64,000 bases of DNA, taken from positions 4,197,505 to 4,261,504 of the forward strand of contig NC_064434.1 of the NCBI RefSeq assembly GCF_023343835.1, given 5' to 3'. The position numbers were made by a program, and so were the translations under genes. The notes under the pieces are model-generated. The model was not told the origin of the DNA and made no database searches. It saw nothing but the letters and a program-made list of their open reading frames with translations. Shown one piece after another: positions 22,758-36,146 of this stretch (position 1 is its first letter; each line of letters begins with the position of its first letter). The DNA is from Lagopus muta (taxonomy: Eukaryota; Chordata; Aves; Galliformes; Phasianidae).

Positions 22758-22860
22758 AGAATCATAGAATCACCAAGGTTGGAAAAGACCTTCAGGATCA
22801 TCCAGTCCAACTGTCCACCTATCACCAATAGTTCTCACTAACCCACGAGTAGCCAGAGTT
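22758..22860 (-). mobile_element. CR1 3'-end fragment
   Basis: AGAATCATAGAATCACCAAG, GTTGGAAAAGACCTTCAGGA and TCATCCAGTCCAACTG continue into the CR1 3' UTR consensus. Confidence 0.88.
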
Positions 22861-24149
22861 CCCAGTGAGCCTGACCAGCTCCCAGCAGCCTGACCATCCA
22901 TACATGCTCACACATGCTTCCAGGCTAATTCACTCCTTAGTTTTACTAGTGAATCCTTGGGTAACTCCGCTACCAAACAGAGTAAAACATATCCTAATAA
23001 GAATCTTCACACATCTCATGAAAGAGCAAATGGAGTCACCTCTGTGAAGTCAGAGCTGGGCAAGGTGTTGACTTGCCTACAGAAGTAAGGACAGGGGGGT
23101 GGCAAACAGAGTTGGTAATTTTAGAAGAAGGTAAGTGCACAGTCTGTCCTTGTTCACTGGGGATGATCCATCTGCACTGCAGTCTGCAGCAGTGCCAAAA
23201 CCAGGTATCTGCAGAAGTCCTTCGGCAGAGCCAATTTCTCATTCTTAAGCAGACTGTCACACCCAAGATGGTTATAATGCTCAACACCAAGTGAGGATGG
23301 AATTCTGGATTATTTTCAATGATATAAAACCATACTAGCTCCTTCAACTTTAATATCTTTACTCCATATTTGCACCTTTGTAATGGAAAATCTGTATCTT
23401 CACCTGATACGAATGGACATAAGTCTGAAGTGACATAAGATATGAGTAAAATCCCTAGCAGTACCTTTCACCATCATGCAAAGTCTCATTTTTTTCATCT
23501 GACTTTTCCTTTCTGCTGCTGTATAGTGAGAAAAGGCAGGGACAAAACTAACCTGATGACAGTGTCAGGCACATGGAGGGGTGAGCCCAGCACCAGGAGC
23601 AGCTGTGGGCAGGACCCCATCTTACCTGCTGGCCCCAGGGGTGTTTACCTGCCGCGCTCACATCCCCACTTGGCAGGGAATGGATGGATGTTGTCATCTA
23701 TATTACAAAACAGGGAAGCTCTTCAGCAGCTCACTGGGAGGTAGGGTGAGGGCATGATTTCATACCAATCACACCGGTATGCATATGCCAACAACCCTAC
23801 CAGACTTGTTCTGCTGGGCTGCACTCCCAGACATTTCGCTCAGAGCAAAGCAGAGTGTGACTCCTGGTGTCCCCAGTAACCACAGCTCTGGTGAGCCCTT
23901 CCCTCCTGGCCTCATCCCAGCCTGGGGCAACTCTCAGTCCACCGTGGACTTTTCTGCCCCTATTTAACACATAATGCAATTTGTGCACCCTCTCTGACAC
24001 AACACCTTCCTGCTATGGCCAGGATTTTGTGCTAACCATCCCACACTGTATACAAATCCTCTCTAGAGGCATCGTTTCCTTTCCTTGGTGGGGAAAACCC
24101 CCAGTTTGCAACATTTCTTCCTTAGACACCACGGGAAGGTCTTAAATGC

Positions 24150-24237
24150 ATGGTGCTGTTCATGGTGGTGATGCGTTGACATTTGGACTAGAAGATCTTA
24201 GTGATGTTTTCCAACCTTAATGATTCTATGATTCCAT
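24150..24237 (+). mobile_element. CR1 3'-tail fragment
   Basis: TTTGGACTAGAAGATCTTAG, TTTTCCAACCTTAATGATTC and TATGATTCCATG form a sense CR1 tail. Confidence 0.8.
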
Positions 24238-25950
24238 GTCCTATGTTCTCTGGTTAACAGTGGCTGCTGATCGGGTGAGTTAAGTAGAAGTCCATGTCTT
24301 GGTTGCAGAGCACATGTTAAAGCATTCAGAACCTGCTGCGCAACCAGGAGAGAACCAGATATTTTGGTACCTCGTTTAGCACTATCATTTCTGTTGTTGC
24401 TTTCAGGAGTTCAAAGTGTTTGTAATAACAAAGAGCTCACGGGATGAGTGGAAGGGATCTCCCCATGAGCTGGTACAACTGGGGCCAAATCTTCTGGTTT
24501 GGATTTGAGATGCATCGTTCCACAGAATGCAGGAGCTTTCCACATCAGATGCGCCCCACCCCTACATCTTCTTTATGGCCTGAATTATTTCCAGCAAAGA
24601 TCTATACCTAAGGAATGCTCATCGCAACTACATAAATGCCTGAAACTTGGATGAATTCAGGCTTATGCAATTGAAACTGTGAACACAACCTCATCATGAA
24701 AACCTCTGCTCTTCAGAAAATGCCTCTGAACTGAAGGCAAGCTCTCAACATTATGGCGTGGCTATAGGAATCAGTCAGAATTGCACGTGGAGCAGCTGAC
24801 TCCTGGTAAGGTCTCACATCATCTAGAAAAGGAACATCAAGCCTCTCGCTGACATGTGGTTGTATTTTAGTATAGCTACAGAAATGACAAGAAATTGCAG
24901 GAAGGCACAAGGACCAGGCAAGGATGGAGCTCTTTAAAACTCGGTCACGTGGTGGGTAGGGGTGTGGAGGTTGCAGTACTAATTGAGCCCCTAATGCTCT
25001 TAGCACTAATACATTAATGCCTTAGCATATAAGGCAGCTCTCTCTTATACAGATCTTGGGTACAAGGAGATTAGTAGGGAGGGGCTATCATCTCTCGCCC
25101 TTGTGTTCTGCATCACACCCATCTCTCTGTGCATCATACAGTCCATCCCAGCACAAGAAACAGCATCTTGAGGGATGAAAAGAACACCAGCTCAGAAAAC
25201 CCTTACGATTACCCTCTGCAGGTATAACTGTCGTAAGTCCAGAGGACTTGACCTCAGCAATAAAGCTTGTGGTCCTTCAGCTGCTTCCCAACAGTGACCT
25301 GAGATCCTAATCTCAGAGAGCGTGATGAGTGCAGGGGCATTGGACGGAGGCAGCAGTATCACCCTGTGCATCTGCTGGTGGGCTCTGCCTGCTGGCGTTG
25401 CAGCACAGAGATGGACCTGCACAGATAAGTCAGAAGTTGTGCTCCAGATGAGATAAGTGCAGCAAAGGCTGGCGGAATTCAAGCTCCCCATTTGGGTCAC
25501 CTAGAAATGTTGCTGGTGATGGAGAGTCCTGCAGGTACCCCCCACTGTGGTCAACACCCCTCCAAGATGCTCTCAAAGGTGAGAGCTGGGGAGATGCTTG
25601 AGCACCCCACAACCAGCTCTTATCTCTGTAATGGATCAACTCAAGGTCATCTCATTGTCCTGAGAGTAGAACATCTCCTAATCAGTCAATGCTCTCAGGC
25701 TTGTGGTTTTGGCTTCTCTGTTCTCCACCTTGCTGCTCTGTTTTGGTGCTGTAGGGGAGCAGAAGATTGACTGTGGTCAGGCAGAGCAAAAGCAGCTAGA
25801 TAAGTGCAGACCTCTCTCTGCTTCCCACCCTAGTGGTAGAACCACCTTTGTTTCTATTTTTATAATACACAAGAAACAATAAAAAGGTGTTTGTTTTTTT
25901 TTTTTTTAATGACCCTACAATATTGAAGTAAAATGTGTGTTTGGTGAGAA

Positions 25951-26194
25951 AGGTTTCAAACTAAAGAAGGGGAGATTTAGATTGGATATAAGGAAGAAGT
26001 TTTCTACACTAAGGGTGGTGAGGCACTGGCACAGGTTGCACAGAGAGGTGGTTGTTGCCCCATCCCTGCACACAGCCAAGGTCAGGCTGGATGGGCTGTG
26101 AGCACTGATGGAGCTGTGGGTGTCCCTGCTCAGTGCAGGGAGTGGGACAGATGGCCTTGAAGGGTCCCTTCCAATTCAAACCATTCTATGATTT
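25951..26194 (+). mobile_element. CR1 3'-end fragment
   Basis: It includes the final coding part (GGTGAGGCACTGGCACAGGT) and the 3' UTR, ending GGGTCCCTTCCAATTCAAAC then CATTCTATGATT. It is the same subfamily as the antisense copies near 36.15 and 63.7 kb, which share CCATCCAGCCTGACCTTGGC in reverse complement. Confidence 0.88.
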
Positions 26195-27264
26195 GACAAA
26201 GAGATAAATTTAGTGTCAGTGGAAAAGAGATTTCCTGCACCCAGTGCAGAGGTCTGCCTGCAGCTAGATTTCCTATGTCTCTGTATTCCCCAGAGGTCTT
26301 CACATACTCTTGATCATGCCTAGGCTTCATGGTGCCTAGGTTCATGGTGTAGATCATCTGCAGTTGGGCTCGTCTGAGCAAACCAGTCCTTAAGTCTAAG
26401 ATTGGCCTAAGATTGCACAATATTGATATATTACCATACACACGGAGACTCCAAGGAACATTATTAACTCATAAAATTACTTTGGTTAAGAGCAATAAAT
26501 GCTGAGGCAAACAGGGAGGTCTATGATCATTCTCTTGTGCTGTAAAGACCAGGCAGCACAATTATCTCCTGATGAATACCTCAGGGAGGCTGGGACTGAT
26601 ATCCTTTCAGTATATGGAAAATAGGGCCATATAAAAAAACCAAGGCCCTGTTCAGAGGAAGAGAACCTGAGAGCACCTGCTGGAAATAAGGTACTGGATA
26701 TATTCCCTTGTCAACAGGGAGCAGGTGATTTGCCTAAAGTAATCACAACTGTACTATACACAGTTGTGGTTTTTTTTTCTGAGACCTAACACCCTTGCCA
26801 ATTTCAGCCCTTAAGCATGAAACCTTTAAATAATGGATGAGAAACAGGTGCTAATAATATTCAAACATAAGGAAGGGTTTATGGGAGTCAAAGAACTTAG
26901 GTTCCCTCCATCTCTCAGTCAGCAAATTTCTCCTGTCTTCTGGTAACCAGCCTGATTTCTTGTTAGGCAGGGAGTACCATTAAGAGCAAATAGGGACTGC
27001 AAAAGGAGATGCTGGGGTTTGCTGTGTGACCTGCTGCTGTGTTGCATTCCGTGCGCTACTGCATCTGCCTTTCTCTTGCTCTCAGTGCAGAGAAATGCCA
27101 TGGCTTTTTCTCAAGACATTATAAGACTCTTAATCTGGAGAGGAAGCAAGGTCAGGACAACCACTGCCATGTGCAGCCACAGCCTCCAGTGTGATTCCTA
27201 ATTCACGGAGGAAAAAAAAGGTTCAAATTTGGGTTAATAGCTATCTGCTCCTAGGGCCTGATTT

Positions 27265-27334
27265 ACCATGGCAGGGCTTGAACTGGGTAATCTTTGTGGT
27301 CCCTTCCAACCCAAGCCATTCTATGATTCTATTC
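27265..27334 (+). mobile_element. CR1 3'-tail fragment
   Basis: It contains GGTCCCTTCCAACCCAAGCC then ATTCTATGATTCTATTC, the CR1 terminal repeat. Confidence 0.85.
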
Positions 27335-27973
27335 TGGGTGTTACTTCTCCCCTATAATTTGACCAGGGTTCAGCTCTGAATTTGAGGAACATTTCCAGCA
27401 AGACTTTTCTCAAAACTGAAGAGTTTTCTGAAATCCCTTTACCCCACCCATAATTCTACCTGAACGATCCTCATGGATGTATCCTTTTTCATTAATGCCT
27501 TGAAGTTGCATAGAGATTTATAGGCAGAATATACCAGAGAGACTGCCAGAGTGCAATTAATGATTATTTATTAAGAAAATCTTGGAGGAGAAAAGAGCTG
27601 GAAATCCTCACTCTGAGTAACTCAGCATGTAATCTTCTTTTGAGGGACAAAAAGTCAACCACTGCAGCATGAGCTCAAGCTGATCTTGTATAGCTTTAAC
27701 CTGTGATACCATTTCATAGGTTAATGCCTGAGAGATTCCCCTTGTTCTGATGATAAACAGCAATCAATCCCTCCAGAAATTCAACTTTACAACTGCCTGA
27801 AGTTGCACACTGCAGCATGTGGAGTCCTCACACATGTCTGGAGTCAGCCCTGCTTTCAGTTCCAGTCTGAACATCATGCAGATGTGATTTAAGTTTCAGG
27901 TAGGGAAGGGTGAGAAGGGAGGCTGGAGTACAACATACCAAAGGAAAATCATTTTTACTGCATAATCATTGCT

Positions 27974-28011
27974 TTTTTATTATTATTATTTATTATAATA
28001 ATAAAATAATA
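27974..28011 (+). repeat. (TTA/TTAT)n low-complexity tract
   Basis: A 38-bp A/T-only run of TTAT and ATAA units. Confidence 0.8.
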
Positions 28012-28520
28012 CTTCTTTTTTTTTTTAGGTAGGTCATGCAGAATTAGATTCTGCTGTAGTTATGTCTCTTGAATAATGTGTTCCAGGCAGCCTTTGCCCT
28101 GTAGGTGAGCAATACTCACCTGCTCAGGTAGCTCAGAGCTGGCTGAGGTCTCTCCATCTCCCCTGCAATGGAGAAGCAATGGAAGCACCTGAGGTTGGGT
28201 GGTAATTGCCAGGACTGCTTGCCTAGCACTGCAGCTCACATGGAATCAGGGTGTGTAAATTCAGATCCTGAATACTCTTCATGATTGTGCTCTAGATATT
28301 TTTTGTATGATGTTGTTGTTTCTCTTAGCAGCCAGTTGGAACTGTGGTAGAGACTGAAAAATCCCCCAGATGACCCTAATGCACAGAGTATGGAGGTGTC
28401 TGTCTTCTACCAAGTAAAATTCCAACAGCTGCAGTTTTATTGCCCACCTTTCCAAAAGGAAAATCCTCATCAACCTATGAGGGGAACTGTGCTAATTCTT
28501 CAGCACGAATTTCAAGAAGC

Positions 28521-28544
28521 ATATGTGATATGTGATATGTGATA
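28521..28544 (+). repeat. 8-bp tandem repeat, three copies
   Basis: ATATGTG and TGATATGTG-type units are repeated three times directly before a CR1 fragment. Confidence 0.7.
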
Positions 28545-28640
28545 CTTAGGGATGTGGTCAGAGGGCAATATGGTGGAAGGTGGACAGTTGGACTTGATGA
28601 TCTTAGAGGTCTTTTCCAACTTTAATGACCCTATAATTCA
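28545..28640 (+). mobile_element. CR1 3'-tail fragment
   Basis: GGACAGTTGGACTTGATGAT, CTTAGAGGTCTTTTCCAACT and TTAATGACCCTATAATTC form a sense CR1 tail. Confidence 0.85.
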
Positions 28641-29768
28641 AATCTGAATTATTCTACTGGTTTCCACAGGCTGCCTTCAGGCACTGTTCTGTTCTGAACC
28701 TGGAGATTTACTCTCACACTGCTGGGCTGAAGCTGACCTGCAACTAAGGTGGGATGGGAAGGCATCTGACCTTGTTAAAATAAAAGAATACCTCAAAATA
28801 AAGAAAAGAAAAAAAAAAAAAAGGAACAATTGAAGCTTTTGTATGTAAAGCATAATGGGTGCCATTTTTATGATTCAAACTCCTGATCGCTAACAAAATA
28901 CTTGTAGCAATTACTGGATAATAAGTACCCAGAAGAGCAGTGAGCTAATTGCTTTCACTCCAGGATAAGGAAAGTATTTGGAAAATGCTTATTCTCATGA
29001 GCATTTTATGACTGGGCATCCATCTCAATTAACTCTAGGTGCCTAGCAGGTATTTGAGCTAGCATCTCAATATTCCTTTATGCTCTGGAAAGGAGGAGCT
29101 GCTCTTGAAGGTGAATCATCACTCCTTCCTTTGACATCTGCTATGGGATAAGAGGAATTGTGCCCCAGGAGCATGATGAACAGGAACCATAGCCTGCTAA
29201 CTCGTGGGGTAGACACTGTATGTCATTTTCACCCATTATGTGACCCACTACCATGACACCCAGCCATGCACCGTATCTTCTCCACACTTCTGGTGCAACC
29301 CAATGGAAGCCTCTATAAGAAATCTAGAATAGAGCTTCAGCATAATCTGGCAAACTGTTGAGCTAATGATCATTAATCGTTATGGGCATACTTTTGGTAA
29401 GGAATGGGATCTCATCTGGGGTGAAGAGATTGAGAATATTTGTGGTCTGCACCTGCCCTGACCATGGGAGACATCCCTGAATCTGACAACATCTCTTTTT
29501 CCACTGGTGAACAAGGAATAATGTTTTCACTCACCCCTCTGGGGTAGTGATTTTTTCATTCCTTAGTATTTAGAGATAATCCTTTGCTTTCACATATTCC
29601 ATCCTTTGATGGAGTATATGGAAGTTTGTCCTGGATTTTGATTTTTTTTCTTTGTGCTCTTCATTCTTCAGTTTGCAATCATCTCATCTGATTTATTGCA
29701 GGCTGGAAACTAAAACATGGGCTTAATGTTCAGAAAAGCACTTGCCACCAGGCATTTCATGCAAAGGA

Positions 29769-29854
29769 TTCATAGAATCTCCAAGGTTGGAAAAGATCTC
29801 CAAGGTCAACCAGTCCAACCATCCACCTACCACTAATATTTCCCCATTAAGACA
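29769..29854 (-). mobile_element. CR1 3'-tail fragment (outer of a tandem pair)
   Basis: TTCATAGAATCTCCAAGGTT, GGAAAAGATCTCCAAGGTCA and ACCAGTCCAACCATCC. A second CR1 tail in the same orientation starts immediately after it. Confidence 0.85.
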
Positions 29855-30115
29855 TCACAGAATCACCAAGGTTGGAAAAGACCTTCAGGATCATCCAGCC
29901 CAACCATCCACCTATCAGCAATAGTACTCACTAAACCATAACCCTCAACACAAAATCCAAACATTTTTTGAACACCTCCAGGGACAGTGACTCCACCACC
30001 TCCCTGGGCAGCCCATTCCAGTGCCTGGCTGCTCTTTCTGAGAAGAAATCTTTCCTAACATCCAACTTGAATCTCCCATGTTGCAACTTGAGGCCATCAA
30101 TCTTTCCCTGCATTC
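29855..30115 (-). mobile_element. CR1 3'-end fragment (inner of a tandem pair)
   Basis: The tail CACAGAATCACCAAGGTTGG is followed by the reverse complement of the RT C-terminus. On the minus strand it still reads as a CR1-like peptide containing [20 protein letters not shown], then [10 protein letters not shown]. It is a 5'-truncated copy. Confidence 0.9.
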
Positions 30116-30826
30116 AGGCTCATGACTTGTGTGTAAAAAGAAGAAGGTATTCAGTCATGCTTGTCACAGAACAGGGCAAATTCCTCAATCAACAAGTCTG
30201 TGCAAGGAATAAGGAAAAACATCTTTAAACCTCATTAGTTAATTATCGTCACTGCAGATGGTGCCCAGCTGTAAGCTCCTTTCTGCTGGTCTTAATCCTG
30301 TTCCCAGTGGCTACCCTGGGCAGAACAGCCCATTTGTTTCTTTATCAGGAGAAGTGGTTGAGCATGCGGCTGTGGGGAAAGCTGTGAGAAGGGGAGAAAT
30401 GTAAACCCTTAGAAGGGAGATGGGGGTCTGTCCCCCCATGTAGGCAGCAGGTGAGCAGAAGTGCTCCATCTTGCATTTATAGGGACAAGCAACGTGAGGA
30501 GGAAAGGTTTCTCTCCGGCTTTTCATCTCCTCTGTGAGCGCTCACGTGAGGCCCAACCTGGGATGGATTACTGACCTGAGCAAAGCTATGTACCTGGATT
30601 ACCTTTGCTGTGGTAAGTTGAACCTGCCTCTCTCAGTGTTCTGTGCATGTGTGAATTGATGCAGGGGAAAGGAGCCAACAAGGGAAGCACTGGACTAGTG
30701 AAAAATGGCAAGAAATAGAGGCTTTGTTGTTAGTATTGATAACATTTTTCCAATGTATGTTGTCTTCTCTCGTATCCTTTGTTTCCTACTAGGAAATAAG
30801 TTGATGTTCCTGTTAGAAAATTAGCT

Positions 30827-30880
30827 GAATCATAGAATCATTAAGGTTGGAAAGGCCATTAAGATTGTTTGGTCCCAACG
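30827..30880 (-). mobile_element. CR1 3'-tail fragment
   Basis: AATCATAGAATCATTAAGGT then TGGAAAGGCCATTAAGATTG. Confidence 0.8.
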
Positions 30881-33461
30881 TGAGTTGCCTGTGATAAATA
30901 AGAGCTGTTCTTATGGCAGAAGCTTGTTGAGATCAAGCAAGAGCTGGTGGCTGTGTTTTGTTCTGTGGAGCAATGCAAAGCAATATCCTAGCAGATTTCC
31001 ACAGGCTGTGGTTTTGTTCTTCTGGGAGCCTTTGCCCTGGGATCTGAGTCCACTCCTTAGTGGGGTATTTCCTAAGAAAATGAGTCTCTTTTTGAACTGA
31101 GCTGGACGGCAGCTTTCCTGATATAACTTCTTTTTGCCACCTGAAATCTCCCTTGCTATTCAGGGACAGCAGGAGATTAAGAGTGGATCAAGCCTTAAGA
31201 AGCTCAGGGCTCCTGCATGCAGATCAGGGACTCCTGTCCATTTTGAGCAGCGCTGCATAGGCAGGGAGCCAGGCCATGCACAGGCCTGATCCAACATGGT
31301 CCCTGGTAGCAGAGATGGTGGCTTTTACCACAATCCCAGCTGGGGGCTCAACCAGAATTTCAGCTCTGATTGTCTTCAGTAAGATCTGAGTAGCCCACAG
31401 GACTTTTTTTTACCCTTTTGTTGGCAATCTCCCAGCCTTGTACAAGCCGAAAGGGAGGCCTAATGTTTTTGGCTAATAAAGGCTTCAAGTCGTTAACCCT
31501 TGGCTGTTCAAGAGTGAGACAGCATGAAGAAATGAATTCACATTTGAAGCTGAACAGACTCAGAGAGATGATGACATAAGGATCACTTCAGCACAGAATT
31601 TGACCCCTTGAATAGTGCAGGGCACTGAATTTCATCCCATAGTTATTGGTCTTTTGCTTTTTGCAGTCCTTGTATGTCATGTTGTGGAAGTCGTGATGTC
31701 AAGACTTCGCATCTTTAAGGGCTAAATTAGCACAGATAAGTGGAAGGGTGCTGATAAAGGTTTGCCACAGGTCTCTATTTTAGCAGATAATTGAGCCTTT
31801 GATTAGAAGATCTCGCAACATTCACTTGCCTTTTGCTCAAAACCCATTTGGTTTCATTTGTCTACTTCAGATGAATATTTTCTGGTGGACGTGCTCTTGA
31901 TTTGGGGATTTCTGCATCTCTGTGACTTTTTCTGCAGGGTTAGAATTGATACTTGTATTTGCCTTTGAACACCTAAGACTAAAGTAGGTTCTTGGTCTAC
32001 TCATAATCACAGTGAATTATTGGTTGTGATGGCAACTGATTAGTATTTAACACTGGACATCTGCTCCCTAAATTGCTTCTTAGTGCAGGTGAAGGCGTGA
32101 GATAGTCATTCCATGTCCTTCTGCATTTTTTTTTCCACTTGTTTTTTTTCTTTCCTTCTTCACTGGATCTCCCTCGGCTCTCTTTTGGAGCTTTAATAAG
32201 ATTCTTCTAATTTCTTTCATTTATTTCCTTGTAATCATGATTGTGTTCTTACTGTGCCTTGGAGAAACCCGAATCATTTGGCCAAATAGGTGAGGTTTAT
32301 TGCTACCAATTAATGTTGTTATTAATTTGATCCCATTACATATAAAGAAGGGGAAAACTGCACATTTAAGTGTAAATATGACTTCTGTGGCTTATACAGT
32401 GTTTTTTTTTTGTATTGAAAATATATTGTATGCAATATATGATTATATAAAATATAAATAAAATACTTTGGAGAGAGACAATGGATCCTACCCTCTATGC
32501 CCTTTACATTAAAATTCTTTTCTTTAATGTCTATTTCCCTGTATAGGAATAAATAAATTCCTACAATCTAATCTTAAATAACCTGTGAGAAGGGCTTTCT
32601 ACTTCTTCATTTCTGGATTATTCCAACCTAAGTGACCTCAATTCCCCTTTTTCACAGTTCCATCCCATTACATCCATTTATACTTTCTTGCTCTATGATG
32701 AGCAATTCCTCTGCACGCCTGGGAAGAATCAGTACCTTAACATTTCAACCACACAGACAATTACAAGCACAGGAGAAAATTTAGACCCAGGTGCAGCCAG
32801 TGCCAGAACATAGGTTGAGAAGGGTCTTGATTTCATCTATTTATGTAGTGCCTACAGTCGTCAGCTTCCCCTAACTTATCTCCTAGCTTGCAGCACACTC
32901 ATTCCTCATTGTTCGCCTACAAATGCTGAGAGCTCCTAACAATGGAGATCCTACTTCTTCCTTGGCTCTCAGCTCCCTCCTGCCTGCCAGCTCTTCTATT
33001 TTCCCTTGGGCGTTAGTTGGCCAAGCAATGTGTATTTAGTGCTTTCAATCTTTTTTTTTCCTCCCCCTTTTTCCCTTCCCCCCCCAACCAAGCCCTTAAT
33101 CATTTTGCTGCCTTTCTCCAAAACCTCTCCAAATTGTCGGTATCCCGCAGGCTGTCTGATGTTATCCTCAGCCTTCTTCCTCCTCCTGCAGGGTGTGGAA
33201 GTTAAGTTTGTTGCCTTACTTTCCAAGGTATATCTGCTTATATTGGTGGCCTATTGTGTGAGCGGAGCCTCATACAGACTTAAAGGATTAACAGGTGGGG
33301 TGGGCTACTGAAGTGGCTCTGCAAATCCCCCCATGCTGCTATCAGAGCAGTTCACAGGGACAAAATGCAATTTTGTTGGGAAATTTGCCATATCTCCTCT
33401 TGCTTTATTTAGTAAGGCAGTGTAAGTCACCGTGCTAGGAACAAAAAGGCAAAAATTGTCG

Positions 33462-33550
33462 TAGAACCATAGAATCATTAAGGCTGGAAAAGACCACTAA
33501 ATCCCTATCCCTACCATGCCTGCTGACCATGTCTCTCAGTGCCACATCTC
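33462..33550 (-). mobile_element. CR1 3'-tail fragment
   Basis: AACCATAGAATCATTAAGGC then TGGAAAAGACCACTAAATCC. Confidence 0.8.
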
Positions 33551-33735
33551 CATAGAATCAGAGAATGGCTTGGGTTGGAAGGGACCTCAAGGATCATCAA
33601 ACTCCAACCCCCTTGCACATCAAACACCTCAAGGAATAGTGACCCACCACTACCCTGGGCAACCTGTGCCAGTACATCATCACTGTTTTGGAGAAGATAT
33701 TTCCTAGTGATGTTCCAACAGCCTAATATGTGATA
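33551..33735 (-). mobile_element. CR1 3'-end fragment
   Basis: TAGAATCAGAGAATGGCTTG, GGTTGGAAGGGACCTCAAGG and ATCATCAAACTCCAACCCCC, then 3' UTR and terminal coding sequence in reverse complement. It abuts the previous CR1. Confidence 0.85.
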
Positions 33736-33760
33736 TAGGATTCAGTTTCTCTTCTAGCTT

Positions 33761-33825
33761 AGAATCATAGAATAGCCTAAAGTGGGAAGGGACTGACAAG
33801 GACCATCGAGTTCAACTCCAGCTTT
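33761..33825 (-). mobile_element. CR1 3'-tail fragment
   Basis: AGAATCATAGAATAGCCTAA, then GGGAAGGGACTGACAAGGAC and CATCGAGTTCAACTCC. Confidence 0.75.
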
Positions 33826-34572
33826 TCTCTGCCTTTTCTGACTGTTGCTCTAGGAACTGTAACTATTGCTCATGGATGAGTATATAAACATGAAACAAAC
33901 AGAGACCCCAATCGCTTGTAGGTTCCCTGAACTTCCTGCTTCATACCCACACTCTGTGCCACGTGTTGGGCTTCAGCAGTGTCTCAGCATTCAGAAACCA
34001 CTTGGAAGGTGCCAAGATTAGGTAATATCTGCTGATGGCTTTCTCATGGCATGTGCTGGGCCACCTCGACCTTGTCCCAGCAAGCAGAACCTGGCTGCCA
34101 CCGCAGCATCCACTGAGCCGCAGTGACCTCATTGTGTACGCGTGCCTGATTGCAGCGTGGAGCTGGGCAAGCCCATTCCTGACAGCAAGCTTGGGCCAGT
34201 GCTGACTGGCAGTGTAGATGTCCTAACACGTGCATTTACCATCAGTCACCTCAGCGGTGGCTTCAGAACACTGCTGGAATCTAAAGAAGCAGTAAACCTG
34301 TAGATATTCTGCCTTCTTACTCAATCCAATGCATATCTAAAAGCTGTATTGTGCCATTTCTGCTCCTTAAATGTGTTTTTAGACTTTGCTATCCTGCTGC
34401 AGTCCACAGAGTGGCGAGAGTGGGAACGGGATTCTTTGCTTCTGTATGGAAAAATGCATTCAAGTGCTGGTTAGTCTAGCTCAGTTGCTAGGGACTGGGA
34501 GTGAGAGATGAGCAGAACATGACCTTGAGTCCAGGTGAGAAAAGGCCTTGTCAAGCAATAAAAATAAATTTT

Positions 34573-34880
34573 ATAGAATCATAGGATGGCTTGGATTGGA
34601 AAGGACTTCAAGGATCATCAGGTTCCAACCCCTGGCCACAGGCAGAATTGCCAACTGCCAAATCAAGACTAGATCAGATTACCCATCCAACCCATCCAGG
34701 GCCCCATCCAACCCTTGAATGCCTGGAGGGATGGGGCATCCACAGCCTCTCTGGGCAACATGTTCCAGCACCTCACCACCTTCTCAGTGAAAAACCCTGA
34801 CATCTAATCTAAATCTCCCCTCTCCACCTTCCCCCCCCCCCCCCCTCCCCCCCCTTTAGTTTAAAACCATTCCTCCTTGT
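34573..34880 (-). mobile_element. CR1 3'-end fragment with internal poly-C expansion
   Basis: ATAGAATCATAGGATGGCTT, GGATTGGAAAGGACTTCAAG and GATCATCAGGTTCCAACCCC, then the reverse complement of the 3' coding end. A C-run at 34831-34854 lies where other copies have a short C/T stretch, so a slippage expansion inside the element is likely. Confidence 0.85.
34831..34854. repeat. poly-C tract
   Basis: A run of 23 C with one T, inside a CR1 fragment. Confidence 0.85.
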
Positions 34881-34949
34881 TCTATCAGTATCTACCTGCT
34901 CATGTAAAAAGTTGATTTCCCTCATGTTTATAAATAAATTACCTGCTTT

Positions 34950-35010
34950 GGCAGGGGGATTGGACTCAATGATCTCTGGAGGTCTCTTCCAACCTCTGTG
35001 ATTCTGTGAA
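34950..35010 (+). mobile_element. CR1 3'-tail fragment
   Basis: GGGGGATTGGACTCAATGAT, CTCTGGAGGTCTCTTCCAAC and CTCTGTGATTCTGTGA. It is in opposite orientation to the copies on both sides and probably interrupts an antisense CR1. Confidence 0.85.
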
Positions 35011-35035
35011 ATAACTAATGGAAGGCCACATTGAG

Positions 35036-35090
35036 GGTCTTCCCACAGCCTTCCCTTCTCCAGACTGAACAAGCCCAGTTCAGATTTAAA
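35036..35090 (-). mobile_element. CR1 internal fragment
   Basis: AGCCTTCCCTTCTCCAGACT and GAACAAGCCCAGTTC are the reverse complement of the RT C-terminal coding region. It may be the continuation of the CR1 at 34573-34880, split by the sense copy. Confidence 0.7.
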
Positions 35091-36146
35091 CATTTAGAAT
35101 ATTCTACATCTAGAATTACTAGGAAAAGAGACTTGTACTTACTGAGACCTTTGATGTTAAAGGTGCACCTTCAAGTACTGGGATAGACCCTACAGTTGGT
35201 TGAATAAATTAGTGTGGCGGGATTTTTTTTCTACTTGAGGGAACAGTCACTGTTGCATCATAATTCATTTGGAATCATCCTACATGAACTGATAATTGAT
35301 TTCTTTAGCTCTGTAGCTTGGTTTTTCTGCATTCTTTGTGCATTCGCTGTCTGGGCTTAGTTATCTGCATCACCTGATGTCCCTGTCTCTTGGCTGCACC
35401 ACTCTCGTGCCCTGAGATATGGTCATGAGGCCTGGCAGGGACATGGTTCTGACTTGCCTCCATGAGTACCCCAGCATGCCCATGAGCACATCTGGCAGAT
35501 GTTCTTGCCATTGGAGTTCAAGTGAAGCAAACACTGAGGTTGGACAAACATGGCAATTGGCCAATCCATGAAAAAGATAGCATGCAGACTCCCAGGTATA
35601 TCTTGCAGTACTTTTCCAGAGTATTCCCTTTTTGTTTGGGGTTCGTTCACTCACTTCAGCATGCCATTTCTTTAAGCTTCCTCAAAGGCTTGCAAAGCTT
35701 CTTAATAAATAATCTATTTCTTATCACATCTGCCTCTGAGTGAGAGACAGGACAAATGGGACAGTGTTAACACATGAATCCAGGTCAGCATCAGCTGTAA
35801 GCTGGGAAATGGTGGTGATAAGGAGCTGAGTGATGATTGTGGTGTTGTATAAGCTTTGCATTTACTCCTACAAGTTTTAGGAGATCTGAAGATGGGTATG
35901 AGGCCCCAGAAAGGAGGTGAATTGCAGCAGGAGAAGTACATTTCTCCCTACGGTTTCACAAGATGCCAATAGCTGCAATATCTGAGTGCTTCCTGCTGTG
36001 GTTTGCGAGGTGTGAGCTGAATTGGCCAACCCTAGAAATTTTCAGGAGAGGCAGAAGAAAGGGTGGAGAAGGTGAAAATGTTCAGAGCTGCAGTAGTGGC
36101 AGGAGTGAATGCAAAAATTTGGAAAACCAGAGGGAAACCACCAGGG

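Noticed and set aside
33006..33311. 101-codon hydrophobic plus-strand frame resembling membrane segments
   Set aside because: The hydrophobicity comes from a T/C-rich tract; no homologous family or splice support is seen.
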